Source: Nocardia higoensis
GTDB taxonomy: Bacteria; Actinomycetota; Actinomycetes; Mycobacteriales; Mycobacteriaceae
DNA: 64,000 nt
Reading direction: 5' to 3'
Assembly: GCF_015477835.1 (NCBI RefSeq)
Contig: NZ_JADLQN010000008.1
Location: forward strand, 33,561-97,560
In this document: positions 10,213-17,633 of the stretch, one piece after another
How positions within the stretch are numbered: the first letter of the stretch is position 1
How the letters are laid out: each line of letters opens with the position of its first letter
Notes under the pieces: generated by a model
What the model saw: the letters and a program-made list of their open reading frames with translations, nothing else
Told to the model about the DNA's origin: nothing
Database searches by the model: none
Translations under genes and position numbers: made by a program

Positions 10213-11654
10213 CTGCGTTGCACCGCCTTCGAATACAAGTCCAGCAGGCGCTGGTCCGGGTCGTAGCGTTTCTTGAGATCGGTGTAGATCTGCCCGCCGT
10301 ACAGCTCCGCGAACTCGTCCTCGCGGTAGTAGGAATCCGAGTACAGCGATTTGTGGCCGTCGAATTCGGTCACGGTCTTCTCGATCGCGCGGTTGGCCGC
10401 GCCCTCCGGTTGCCCGGGGACGGTCGGCACGGCCGACCAGAATCCGACGTTCACATAGGTGCGTCCGCGCTCGAGCGGGTACAGCGGCCAGCCCCGCGTC
10501 CCGCCGGCACCGCGCATCGCGGGCCCGTGCTCGCGCAATCGCAAGGGACACAACCAGATCGGCTCGATCGGGATCTCGCGCAGGAACCACTCCACGAAAT
10601 CGGCGGTGCGCTCGACCGGCACCTCGATGTCCTGCACGACCCGCTCGCGCGGCGGGTTGCCCTTGCGGGCCTCGATCTTGTCGCCGATGTGGTACCGGTG
10701 ATCCAGCGCGACCAGTTTCCAGTAGAAGCTGCTGCGCCGATAGCGTTTCGGCCAGAAGCGGCGGATGCGGGGATTCTGGGTGCCGAAAGCGCGCGAGCAC
10801 CAGAACCAGTCGGTATCCCAGCGCCAGAGGTAGTCGTGGATGGTCAGCCGGTCGCGCCGGGGGGTGGCCGAATCGTGCTGGATGGACCGGTAGTAGATGT
10901 CCATCCCGGTGTAGTCGGAGACCGGACCCGGCTCGTCGGTCTGCCTGCCGAGGGTCAGGTAACTCTCGTCGGCGCCGAACACCACGCCGTCGAGATAGTC
11001 GACCCGCTCGCCGTCGTAGCCGCGCTCGTCGACGATGGCGGCCAGTGCGGCTTCCAGTGCGCGCAGGTCGTGGAAGCGCACGTGCCGCAGCGCGACGTAG
11101 GGCAGCACCGGCTCCAGTTCGATCTTCAATCGGACCGTGTAGCCGAGCGTGCCGTAGGAGTTGGGGAAACCGCGGAACAGGTCGGCGTGCTCGCCGTCGG
11201 GTGTGGCGGTGAGGATTTCGCCCGCCCCGGTGAGCACGTCCATTTCCAGCACCGACTCGTGCGGCAGGCCGTTGCGGAAGGAGGTGGACTCGATGCCGAG
11301 GCCGGTGACCGCGCCGCCGAGGGTGATGGTCTTGAGCTGCGGCACCACCAGCGGGGCCAGACCGTAGGGCAGGGTGGCCGCGACCAGATCCTCGTAGGTG
11401 GTCATGCCCGCGACATCGGCGGTGCGCGCCTCGGGGTCGACGGCGATGACGCGGGTCAGGCCCGATACGTCCAGTCCGGGCGCGGGGTTGGCTGCCCTGG
11501 CTCGGAACAGGTTCGAAGTCTTCTTCGCCAGGCGGACGGTCGCGCCGGGGGGGATGGCGTGGTAACTCGCCAGAAGTCGGTCGACGCCCGCTTCATGCGC
11601 GGCGAACCCTGATTCGCGTGCGGCCGGGGTGTGACCGGCCTTGCCCAGACTCAC
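10209..11654 (-). CDS. tmsA: FAD-binding reductase of tuberculostearic acid synthesis
   Basis: A 481-residue flavoprotein homologous to Rv3719. It has an N-terminal PCMH-type FAD domain (VRLAKKTSNLF near the start, then TYEDLVAATLPYGLAPLVVPQ and the TLGGAVTGLGIES loop) and a large C-terminal substrate domain. TmsA/BfaA reduces the 10-methylene fatty acid made by TmsB to 10-methylstearate. The GTG at 11654 is chosen because AGGGG lies five bases upstream and the length then fits the family; an in-frame ATG at 11699 adds 15 residues. The upstream DNA is AT-rich (11690-11735) and probably contains the divergent promoters for this operon and the SRPBCC gene. Confidence 0.85.
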   Translation of the reverse strand: MSLGKAGHTPAARESGFAAHEAGVDRLLASYHAIPPGATVRLAKKTSNLFRARAANPAPGLDVSGLTRVIAVDPEARTADVAGMTTYEDLVAATLPYGLAPLVVPQLKTITLGGAVTGLGIESTSFRNGLPHESVLEMDVLTGAGEILTATPDGEHADLFRGFPNSYGTLGYTVRLKIELEPVLPYVALRHVRFHDLRALEAALAAIVDERGYDGERVDYLDGVVFGADESYLTLGRQTDEPGPVSDYTGMDIYYRSIQHDSATPRRDRLTIHDYLWRWDTDWFWCSRAFGTQNPRIRRFWPKRYRRSSFYWKLVALDHRYHIGDKIEARKGNPPRERVVQDIEVPVERTADFVEWFLREIPIEPIWLCPLRLREHGPAMRGAGGTRGWPLYPLERGRTYVNVGFWSAVPTVPGQPEGAANRAIEKTVTEFDGHKSLYSDSYYREDEFAELYGGQIYTDLKKRYDPDQRLLDLYSKAVQRR

Positions 11655-11833
11655 TGCCACCCCTGCGACGCTAGTACTCGCGGGTCGGGTCGGCCACAAA
11701 ATACATGTGATGTCCCTGTAAATACCGGGGGTGAATATCGGTCTGCGGTCGATTCCGAGGGCGCGCGGCGCTCCGGGGCCGTCGCAGGGCAGGATTGGGG
11801 CACCTCGATCGACAACCGGACAAGGAGTTCACA

Positions 11834-12268
11834 GTGGGACAGGTCAGCGCCAGCAGTTCGATCACCGTTGCGGCCGATCCGAAGCGCGCGCTCGACGCCG
11901 TGGCGGACTACGTGACGGTGCGCCCGCGCATTCTCTCCGCGCACTACCGGGACTACAAGGTGGTCGAGGGCGGCCAGGGTGACGGCACGGTCGCCGAATG
12001 GACCCTGCAGGCCACCGAGACCCGGCAGCGCAATGTGCGGGCCACCGTCTCGGTCGCGGGCAGCATGGTCACCGAAACCGACGCCAACTCCTCGCTCGTG
12101 ACCACCTGGACCGTCGCCCCGGAGGGCACCGGCTCGAAGATCACCCAGACCACCACCTGGCAGGGCGCGGGCGGCGTCAAGGGCATCTTCGAGGGTATCT
12201 TCGCCCCCCTCGGCCTGAAGAAGATCCAGGCCGAGGTGCTGGGCAACCTGCAGCGCGAACTGGCCTGA
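11834..12268 (+). CDS. SRPBCC-fold lipid/ligand-binding protein (Rv3718c-like)
   Basis: A 144-residue START/Bet v 1-like protein starting at GTG 11834 behind a strong AAGGAG (11822-11827). The pattern starts ASSSITVAADPKRALDAVADY and ends with the amphipathic helix FAPLGLKKIQAEVLGNLQREL, as in polyketide-cyclase-like SRPBCC proteins. It is divergent from tmsA-tmsB, as Rv3718c is from Rv3719-Rv3720. A role in handling lipid is plausible from this conserved position but not shown. No signal peptide is seen. Confidence 0.75.
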   Translation: MGQVSASSSITVAADPKRALDAVADYVTVRPRILSAHYRDYKVVEGGQGDGTVAEWTLQATETRQRNVRATVSVAGSMVTETDANSSLVTTWTVAPEGTGSKITQTTTWQGAGGVKGIFEGIFAPLGLKKIQAEVLGNLQRELA

Positions 12269-12276
12269 GCCGCACT

Positions 12277-12312
12277 CGCCCGGCCACGCGCGGGTATCCG
12301 CGCGGCCGGGCG
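12277..12312. terminator. Bidirectional terminator between SRPBCC and VOC genes
   Basis: A near-perfect long stem: CGCCCGGCC (12277-12285) plus CGCGCGG pairs with CCGCGCG plus GGCCGGGCG (12304-12312) around a GTAT loop. It lies between two convergent genes. Confidence 0.6.
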
Positions 12313-12317
12313 GGTGG

Positions 12318-12671
12318 TCAGGCTTGGGCGGCGATATCGAAGAGGTTGCCCTCGGGGTCGGCCAGCGTGGTCCACACGATGCCGTACTCGTCGAAATCGC
12401 CGCGATGTTCGGCGCCGAGGCCGATCGCCCGGTCGATTTCCGCCTGCCGGTCGGTGGCGTACAGGTCCAGATGGACCACGTTCTTACCGGGGTTGCGTTC
12501 GCCGACCTTCAAGAACATCAGGACAGGTTGCTCGCCGGAGGTGCGGCCGATGGAGGCGAAGAACTCGCTGGCCTCGGGATCGACGGCTCGGCCGAGCAGT
12601 TCGCCCCAGAAGCGGGCCTGGGCGGCGGCGTCGACGCAGTCGAAGGTGACGGCGGCGATGGACAAAGACAT
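12318..12671 (-). CDS. VOC (glyoxalase-like) superfamily protein
   Basis: A 117-residue single-domain protein starting at ATG 12671 behind GAGGAG. The FDCVDAAAQARFWGELLG opening, the HLDLYA strand and the closing DPEGNLFDI are the usual betaalphabeta-beta-beta signatures of the vicinal-oxygen-chelate fold; the His and Glu in those motifs are the usual metal ligands. The substrate is unknown; such proteins include resistance and lyase enzymes. It follows the MerR gene by 44 bp on the same strand, so MerR probably controls it. Confidence 0.75.
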   Translation of the reverse strand: MSLSIAAVTFDCVDAAAQARFWGELLGRAVDPEASEFFASIGRTSGEQPVLMFLKVGERNPGKNVVHLDLYATDRQAEIDRAIGLGAEHRGDFDEYGIVWTTLADPEGNLFDIAAQA

Positions 12672-12715
12672 GGTGTTCTCCTCGGGGTGCGTCGAGAGAT
12701 GGGTAGGGGTGTCGC

Positions 12716-13522
12716 TCAACTGACGGGCCAGCAGATCTCGGTGCGGTAGTCGGCCGGATCGGCGGTGTCGCCGGGACCGGCGAGATAGATCTCGCGTACG
12801 GGCTCGGGCAGCGCCCGATCATGTTCGGCGACATGAGTTCCCAACGCGCCGTAGGTGCGGTCGACGTCGTCGAAGGAACCGCGGTGCAGGGCGATCGCGA
12901 CCCGGTGGGCGGGCAGTACCGCCAATTCGAGTCCGGCGGCGGGGATCGCGTCGCCGGGCGGGACCGGAACGTAGGCGAGCACCTCGCCGACGTCGTCGGT
13001 GAAATAGTCCAGCGGGTAGGTCGCGCCCGCCGGACCGGCCGGTGCGGACCCCGCCGCCGCGATCGCCGCGTAGAGCCGGGGGTAGGCCGCCGCGCACCAT
13101 CGGTCGATATCGGGCTTGGCGACCACTTCTCGCACGGCCAGCACTCGCGTCGACGGCAGGGCGCGGTATTCGATGCCCGGGGGCGAAGCCGGGGTGAGCA
13201 GGGCGCGCAGCGAGGCCACCACGTTCCTGGTGCGCTGCAACTGCTCCTCCATGCGCACCAGGTGCGCGCGCAGGGTGGCGTCGCGGGCGGCGATGTCGGG
13301 AGCCGCCAGCACGTCCCTGATCTCGGGCAGCGGCATGTCCAGCAGGCGCAGCCTGCGGATGAGCAGCGCCTGCTCCACCTGGTCGGTGCGGTAGCGGCGG
13401 TAGCCGGACCCCGGGTCGATCTCGGCAGGGGCGAGCAGGCCGATGTCGTGGTAGTGCCGCAGGGTTTTCACGCTCAGGTTCGAAAGACGAGCGAACTCCC
13501 CGATGGCGACGGTCGCGGTCAT
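12716..13522 (-). CDS. MerR-family regulator with GyrI-like effector domain
   Basis: A 268-residue BmrR-type activator. The N-terminal winged helix reads AIGEFARLSNLSVKTLRHYHDIGLLAP, then a dimerisation coiled coil (DATLRAHLVRMEEQLQRTR) and a C-terminal GyrI-like ligand domain ending YRTEICWPVS. There is no Cys-based metal site, so a small organic inducer is expected. The ATG at 13522 lies only seven bases past the -10 box, so the mRNA is probably leaderless. It is first in an operon with the VOC gene and probably regulates itself through the site at 13530-13560. Confidence 0.85.
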   Translation of the reverse strand: MTATVAIGEFARLSNLSVKTLRHYHDIGLLAPAEIDPGSGYRRYRTDQVEQALLIRRLRLLDMPLPEIRDVLAAPDIAARDATLRAHLVRMEEQLQRTRNVVASLRALLTPASPPGIEYRALPSTRVLAVREVVAKPDIDRWCAAAYPRLYAAIAAAGSAPAGPAGATYPLDYFTDDVGEVLAYVPVPPGDAIPAAGLELAVLPAHRVAIALHRGSFDDVDRTYGALGTHVAEHDRALPEPVREIYLAGPGDTADPADYRTEICWPVS

Positions 13523-13529
13523 GGGCAAC

Positions 13530-13560
13530 AGCAAACACTCTCCAGCACGGGGAGAGTCAA
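13530..13560 (-). promoter_or_regulatory. MerR-type promoter with 19-bp spacer and embedded operator
   Basis: Read on the minus strand, TTGACT (-35, 13560-13555) and TTTGCT (-10, 13535-13530) are separated by exactly 19 bp, the over-long spacer used by MerR activators. Inside it is a perfect dyad, ACTCTCC-N7-GGAGAGT (13537-13543 and 13551-13557). The transcription start would fall at or next to the ATG of the MerR gene. Confidence 0.75.
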
Positions 13561-13571
13561 GCCGGACCCGC

Positions 13572-14159
13572 TCAGTTCGCGAGTACGAAGGCCAGCAGCA
13601 GCGTGTCCGTGCCCGCCTCGCGCCACCACGAATAGCCGAGCCAGACGCCGGGCACGACCTCTCTGATCTCGTCGTAGACCTGTGGGGTGGGTGAGGGGGC
13701 GTAGTCCAGAACCCAGGTCGGGTCGCCGTCGGCGATCGACGGCGCGCGGTAGATGTCGGCATGCCAGGCGTCGGTGCCGTCGGCCAGCCGGTTGGTGACC
13801 GCCCCGCCGTCCGGGCCGGTGGTGAACGTCTTGCCGGTCCACACCGTCGGCGCGAGGTCGCTGCCGTAGCCCGGTCGGATCACCCGGCCCCGGGTGAACC
13901 CCGACGGCGCGGCGCCCGCGTCGGCGGCGGAGTAGATCGCGTCCTGCTGCCCTGGCGTGCACCGGGCGCGCAGCGCGGCCAGCGTGGCGACCTTGTCGGT
14001 GGGATCCAGCAGGCAGCCGCCCCCGTAGTCGAGGGACGCCGGTCGGGCGTCCGCGCTGACGGCACTGCCGAAGAGGAGCATGCCTGCCGCCAGTGCGAGC
14101 ACGCCGCCGCGCAGACCGTCACGAATGTCGTTGTGCAGTAGTGAAAGAACTCGTGTCAT
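13572..14159 (-). CDS. Secreted protein of unknown function
   Basis: A 195-residue protein. The ATG at 14159 opens a Sec-type signal: positively charged start, then the hydrophobic stretch GGVLALAAGMLLFGSAVSADA with cleavage expected near residue 35. The mature part has two Cys (CLLD and RARC, a possible disulfide) and a compact domain with VWTGKTF and the closing VPGVWLGYSWWREAG. The latter patterns faintly recall the GXWXG/DUF4334 fold, but I do not claim the family. It sits between the MerR operon and ybaB in the place where mycobacteria carry the amidase Rv3717, which it does not resemble. Confidence 0.6.
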   Translation of the reverse strand: MTRVLSLLHNDIRDGLRGGVLALAAGMLLFGSAVSADARPASLDYGGGCLLDPTDKVATLAALRARCTPGQQDAIYSAADAGAAPSGFTRGRVIRPGYGSDLAPTVWTGKTFTTGPDGGAVTNRLADGTDAWHADIYRAPSIADGDPTWVLDYAPSPTPQVYDEIREVVPGVWLGYSWWREAGTDTLLLAFVLAN

Positions 14160-14244
14160 ACCTGTGAATCGCCGATCCGAACCTGTCGCTTGTCCAACTT
14201 CGTTGCGTCTTCCCCGTCGACGTGAGTTCAAACCCGCACGGCCC

Positions 14245-14275
14245 GCCGCGGCCGGAGGGCCGCGGCGACTAGGCT
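14245..14275 (+). promoter_or_regulatory. Hairpin plus -10 box upstream of ybaB-recR
   Basis: A 9-bp perfect stem (GCCGCGGCC 14245-14253 with GGCCGCGGC 14258-14266) lies immediately upstream of a TAGGCT -10 box (14270-14275). It occupies the -35 position, so it could be an operator rather than a terminator. Confidence 0.35.
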
Positions 14276-14309
14276 GAACATCGACAACCCCGCCAGAGGA
14301 GGACATGCC

Positions 14310-14642
14310 GTGCAGCCCGGTGGTCAATTCGACATGCAGCAGTTACTCGCCCAGGCACAGCAGATGCAGGAAGCGGTGATGCAGGCGCAGGCCGAGATCG
14401 CGGCCGCCGAGGTGACCGGCCAGGCGGGCAACGGGCTGGTCACCGTCACCCTCAAGGCCAGCGGCGAAGTGGTCGCGCTGACCATCGACCCGAAGGTCGT
14501 CGATCCCGACGATGTGGAGGGCCTGCAGGATCTGATCATCGGCGCGGTCAACGACGCCTCCGCTCGGGCCCAGCAATTGGCCGCCGAGCGTCTCGGGCCG
14601 CTGGCGGGTGGCGGCTCGCTGCCCGGTCTGCCCGGCTTCTGA
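14310..14642 (+). CDS. YbaB/EbfC-family nucleoid-associated protein
   Basis: A 110-residue protein with GTG at 14310 behind AGAGGAGG. It has the family pattern of an N-terminal helix rich in Gln and Met (QQLLAQAQQMQEAVMQAQAEI), the central strand pair VTVTLKASGEVVALTIDPKVV and a C-terminal helix, ending in a Gly/Pro tail. These dimers bind DNA in tweezers form. It sits 15 bp upstream of recR, an arrangement found across bacteria (Rv3716c-Rv3715c in mycobacteria). Confidence 0.9.
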   Translation: MQPGGQFDMQQLLAQAQQMQEAVMQAQAEIAAAEVTGQAGNGLVTVTLKASGEVVALTIDPKVVDPDDVEGLQDLIIGAVNDASARAQQLAAERLGPLAGGGSLPGLPGF

Positions 14643-14657
14643 TCGAGGACGCGTCGG

Positions 14658-15266
14658 TTGTACGAGGGGCCGGTACAGGATCTGATCGACGAACTGGGCA
14701 GACTGCCCGGCGTCGGTCCCAAGAGCGCGCAACGCATCGCCTTCCACCTGCTGCAGGTCGAGCCGCCGGAGATCGACCGGTTGCAGGCCGCGCTGCAGAA
14801 GGTGCGTGACGGGGTGCGCTTCTGCGCGGTGTGCGGCACCGTCGCCGACGGAGAGCTGTGCAGACTGTGCGCCGACCCGCGCCGGGACCGCACGGTGATC
14901 TGCGTGGTCGAGGAGCCCAAGGACGTGCAGGCGATCGAGCGGACCAGGGAGTTCCGCGGGCGTTACCACGTGCTCGGCGGCGCGCTCGACCCGCTCAGCG
15001 GTATCGGCCCCGATCAGTTGCGGATCAGGGAACTGCTGGCCCGCATCGGCAACCAGGACGACGGGGTCGATGTCACCGAGGTGATCATCGCCACCGACCC
15101 GAACACCGAGGGGGAGGCGACCGCGACCTATCTGGTCCGGATGCTGCGCGATTTCCCCGGGCTGTCGGTCACGCGCCTGGCGTCGGGCCTGCCGATGGGC
15201 GGGGATCTGGAATTCGCCGACGAACTGACGCTGGGGCGGGCGTTGTCCGGGCGGCGCGCGCTCTGA
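14658..15266 (+). CDS. recR: Recombination mediator protein RecR
   Basis: A 202-residue RecR, full family length. The start is TTG at 14658, because MYEGPVQDLIDELG is the conserved N-terminus; GAGGA lies about 10 bases upstream. It has the helix-hairpin-helix LPGVGPKSAQRIAFHLL, the four-Cys zinc finger CAVCG...CRLC and a Toprim domain (VVEEPKDVQAIERT, then GGALDPLSGIGPDQL). RecR works with RecF/RecO to load RecA on gapped DNA. It is co-transcribed with ybaB. Confidence 0.95.
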   Translation: MYEGPVQDLIDELGRLPGVGPKSAQRIAFHLLQVEPPEIDRLQAALQKVRDGVRFCAVCGTVADGELCRLCADPRRDRTVICVVEEPKDVQAIERTREFRGRYHVLGGALDPLSGIGPDQLRIRELLARIGNQDDGVDVTEVIIATDPNTEGEATATYLVRMLRDFPGLSVTRLASGLPMGGDLEFADELTLGRALSGRRAL

Positions 15267-15326
15267 GCGTGCCCGCCTCGCGTCGAGTCCGCGCTCGGCA
15301 GCACCCGGCGGCGGCGACCGGCGCGA

Positions 15327-15974
15327 TCAGAAGTCGACTCGTTCCCAGGTCCGTGCCTGCACGGCCGCCCGATCTCCCCGGGCCCACGCCCAGATGATCT
15401 CGGCGACATCGCGGGGCTCGGTCAGCGTGAGGGCGTAGTGCCGGTCCGGCCCGCCCTCGCGGTACTCGACGGCGAATTCGCCGGGCGCGGTGCGGAAGGT
15501 CTGGATGTAGTGCTGCGGTGCCCGTTCGACGATGAGATACGGGCCGGGCTCGGCGAGTTCGGGAACCCATTGGTGCACGAGAGTTTCCGTCAAGTAAGGG
15601 AATTCGCCCGCGCCGCCGTGCGTGACAGTGACCGGGACGCGGCCGGCGGGGTCGATCAACCAGGCCAGTTGCGGATCGTAGAGAGCGTAGTCGCGCGGCG
15701 TGCCGATCTCGAACAGCAGGGCGCGCACGTGCCCGATGGCGTCGTAGGGGCAGGCCACGTGCAGCACCGACCCGGTCGCCTTTGCGCCGACTTCGGCGTT
15801 GTCGGCGAGGAAGGAATCCTCCTCCGGCAGCGCCGCATTGCGTTCGTTGATCACCGCGGCCATGGCGGTGACCGTCTCGGTCTGCGGCAGACCCTGCTGC
15901 GCGGTCAGGTAGCCGTCCACCTCGGACGGAGTGCGCGCGACACCGGATGGCAACAGAACGAAGTCGTAGTTCAC
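15327..15974 (-). CDS. Conserved hypothetical protein
   Basis: A 215-residue cytosolic protein from ATG 15974, without signal peptide or membrane segment. I do not recognise the family. The N-terminus (MNYDFVLLPSGVARTPSEVDGYL) and C-terminus (REGGPDRHYALTLTEPRDVAEIIWAWARGD) look like a two-lobed alpha/beta protein common in mycolata; the C-terminal half resembles a small immunity-like beta-sheet domain. It is convergent with recR and stands alone. Confidence 0.6.
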   Translation of the reverse strand: MNYDFVLLPSGVARTPSEVDGYLTAQQGLPQTETVTAMAAVINERNAALPEEDSFLADNAEVGAKATGSVLHVACPYDAIGHVRALLFEIGTPRDYALYDPQLAWLIDPAGRVPVTVTHGGAGEFPYLTETLVHQWVPELAEPGPYLIVERAPQHYIQTFRTAPGEFAVEYREGGPDRHYALTLTEPRDVAEIIWAWARGDRAAVQARTWERVDF

Positions 15975-16075
15975 CCGGTCAGCCTAGTGACGGGCCGACC
16001 GCCGGTGCCTGCCCGGTTCCGTGGCCTGGGCGCGGCCGCGCGTGTCGCGGTTCGGGACCGCACGCGGCTTTCGCG

Positions 16076-16279
16076 TCATGCGCTGCGCCGCTGTCCGCGT
16101 TCCTCGGCGCAGGCGCATCCGCCCGCCACATCGGCGCAGTCGACGACGAAGGTATGCCGTGCCCGGTCGAGGTCCACGCAGTCCTCGGTGCACTCCGCCG
16201 ACCAGTCCTGATGCACGACCAACGTCCCGTGACAGTGGTCGACCCCGGTGTCGCATCCCCCGCAACCCGGTGCGCGCAT
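16076..16279 (-). CDS. Small Cys-rich conserved protein
   Basis: A 67-residue protein starting at ATG 16279 behind a very strong AGGAGG. It has many Cys and His: APGCGGCDTGVDHCHGTLVVH, then ECTEDC and a C-terminal CADVAGGCAC. The spacing suggests one or two zinc sites. Similar short proteins occur in mycobacteria and Nocardia with no assigned function. It is divergent from the antitoxin gene. Confidence 0.7.
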   Translation of the reverse strand: MRAPGCGGCDTGVDHCHGTLVVHQDWSAECTEDCVDLDRARHTFVVDCADVAGGCACAEERGQRRSA

Positions 16280-16397
16280 GTGCCCTCCTGACTGGGATGT
16301 CGGTTCGTCGGTCGACCTAGATGACACCACATGCCTCCGACACGAAGCGCCACCGGCGCGCTGTGGGCATACGCTTCCAGCTGAGGAGGTGGTCAGC

Positions 16398-16670
16398 GTG
16401 AGCAATGCCGCTGAACAATTCGACGACGCTCGACAGTTCAACGTCCACGAGGCTGGGACTCATCTGTCGCGGATCCTGGAGCGGGTCGAGCACGGCGAGG
16501 AGATCGTCATCAGCCGTGCAGGCCATCCGGTCGCCGAGGTGGTCCCGCTGGTTCGCCCGGTGGATCGTCGCGGCGGCGGGTCGCTGCGCGGCCGAATGGT
16601 GCTGGACACCGATGGGGATTCCGAGGAGACCAACGCGGAGATCGCGGCGGATTTCGGAAACGCACCGTGA
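16398..16670 (+). CDS. Phd/YefM-family antitoxin
   Basis: A 90-residue antitoxin; GTG at 16398 follows AGGAGG (16384-16389) and a likely -10 TACGCT (16370-16375). The DNA-binding fold is typical: FNVHEAGTHLSRILERVEHGEEIVISRAGHPVAEVVPL, followed by an acidic disordered toxin-binding tail (DSEETNAEIAADF). In this family the tail blocks a PIN-domain (VapC) toxin encoded directly downstream. The stop overlaps the GTG of the toxin remnant as GTGA, the normal translational coupling, but that toxin is broken. Confidence 0.85.
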   Translation: MSNAAEQFDDARQFNVHEAGTHLSRILERVEHGEEIVISRAGHPVAEVVPLVRPVDRRGGGSLRGRMVLDTDGDSEETNAEIAADFGNAP

Positions 16671-16785
16671 GTCTGCTGCTGGACCCCATGTCCTCCTCTG
16701 GTGGTTCGCCGCCGAACCCCGGCTGTCGGATGAGGTGAAAGCGCGGCTCGACCACGAACCCGACGTCGGACTGCTCACGCCCTGA
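16667..16785 (+). pseudogene. Frameshifted and truncated VapC (PIN-domain) toxin remnant
   Basis: From the GTG at 16667 the frame reads MSLLLDP, then goes out of frame. Moving one base after the GAC codon restores HVLLWWFAAEPRLSDEVKARL, the standard continuation of the VapC start (LLLDTHVLLWWLA...). One base of the expected Thr codon appears deleted. The restored frame then ends at a TGA (16783-16785) after only about 40 codons, where gatD begins to be read from the other strand. Most of the PIN domain, including the later acidic residues, is missing, so no active nuclease can be made. Confidence 0.8.
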
Positions 16786-16786
16786 T

Positions 16787-17497
16787 TCAGGCGCGGAGGC
16801 GTTCGCGGCGCAACTGCTCGACCTCGGGCAGGTCGAGAGGGGACAGGGACTCGACGCCGAGCGCGCGGGCCAACAGGAGGTCGGCGAGTTCGGGGTTGCG
16901 GGCCAGGGCGGGGCCGTGCATGTAGGTGCCGAAGACCGAACCCTGGACAACGCCTTCGAGGCCGTCGCCGACGCCGTTGCCGACGCCACGGGTGACGCGG
17001 GCCAGGCCCTCGGCGTCCGGGCCGAGAGTGGTTCCGCCGCGGTGGTTCTCGAAGCCGGTGAGGGGAGCGCGCAGGCCGGGGACGATGGGGGAGGTGACCA
17101 CCTCGCCGATGGCGCGGCGGTCCTGGGGAGAGGTGGTGACGTCGAGGAGGCCGACGCCCTCGACACGCTCGCCCGAGGAGGTCTCGTACCAATTGCCGAG
17201 CACCTGGATGGCCGCGCAGATGGCGAGCACCGGGGCGCCCTTGGCGGCGGCCTGTTGCAGGCCGGGGTACTGGCGCAGGTGGCGGGTGGCCAGCCGCTGG
17301 GCGGAGTCCTCGGCGCCGCCGAGGGTGTAGATGTCCAGCGACTCGGGGACCGGGTCGGTGAGGTTGATCTCCACGATCTCGGCGTCGTGGCCGCGCATGC
17401 GCAGGCGCTGGCGCAGGACGAGCGCGTTGCCGCCGTCGCCGTAGGTGCCCATCACATCGGGCAGTACCAGCCCGATCCGTACCGTCGACTCGCTCAT
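16787..17497 (-). CDS. gatD: Lipid II isoglutaminyl synthase, glutaminase subunit
   Basis: A 236-residue class I glutamine amidotransferase of the CobB/CobQ-like group. It supplies ammonia to MurT for amidation of the D-Glu of lipid II. Visible marks: MGTYGDGGNALVLRQRL, the nucleophile Cys in LAICAAIQVLGN (about residue 94) and the catalytic His in YMHGPALARNPELAD. It is orthologous to Rv3713 (annotated cobQ2). It follows murT by 136 bp; its ATG overlaps (ATGA) the stop of an alternative reading frame running through that spacer. Confidence 0.92.
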   Translation of the reverse strand: MSESTVRIGLVLPDVMGTYGDGGNALVLRQRLRMRGHDAEIVEINLTDPVPESLDIYTLGGAEDSAQRLATRHLRQYPGLQQAAAKGAPVLAICAAIQVLGNWYETSSGERVEGVGLLDVTTSPQDRRAIGEVVTSPIVPGLRAPLTGFENHRGGTTLGPDAEGLARVTRGVGNGVGDGLEGVVQGSVFGTYMHGPALARNPELADLLLARALGVESLSPLDLPEVEQLRRERLRA

Positions 17498-17633
17498 GCC
17501 TCGTTCCCCACCGTGCTGTCGGCGGTGCGCACCGTGCCGTACACCGTGCTCACATCGGTCCTACTCGTGCCTACCGTGCTCTTACTCGTGCGCCCGGCGC
17601 TCGCAGCTGTGCGCGCGACGCTTCTCCCTGTGT
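17498..17633 (-). repeat. murT-gatD spacer with degenerate short repeats
   Basis: This spacer holds at least four copies of ACCGTGC(T/C) about 16-30 bp apart (near 17519, 17529, 17541 and 17569 on the + strand) and two copies of TACTCGTGC. On the minus strand one frame stays open across the whole spacer and stops exactly over the gatD start, encoding a Ser/Thr-rich repetitive peptide (TSKSTVGTSRTDVSTVYGT). Confidence 0.5.

Noticed and set aside
10203..11612. 469-codon plus-strand frame opposite tmsA
   Set aside because: Shadow frame caused by codon bias of the real minus-strand gene.
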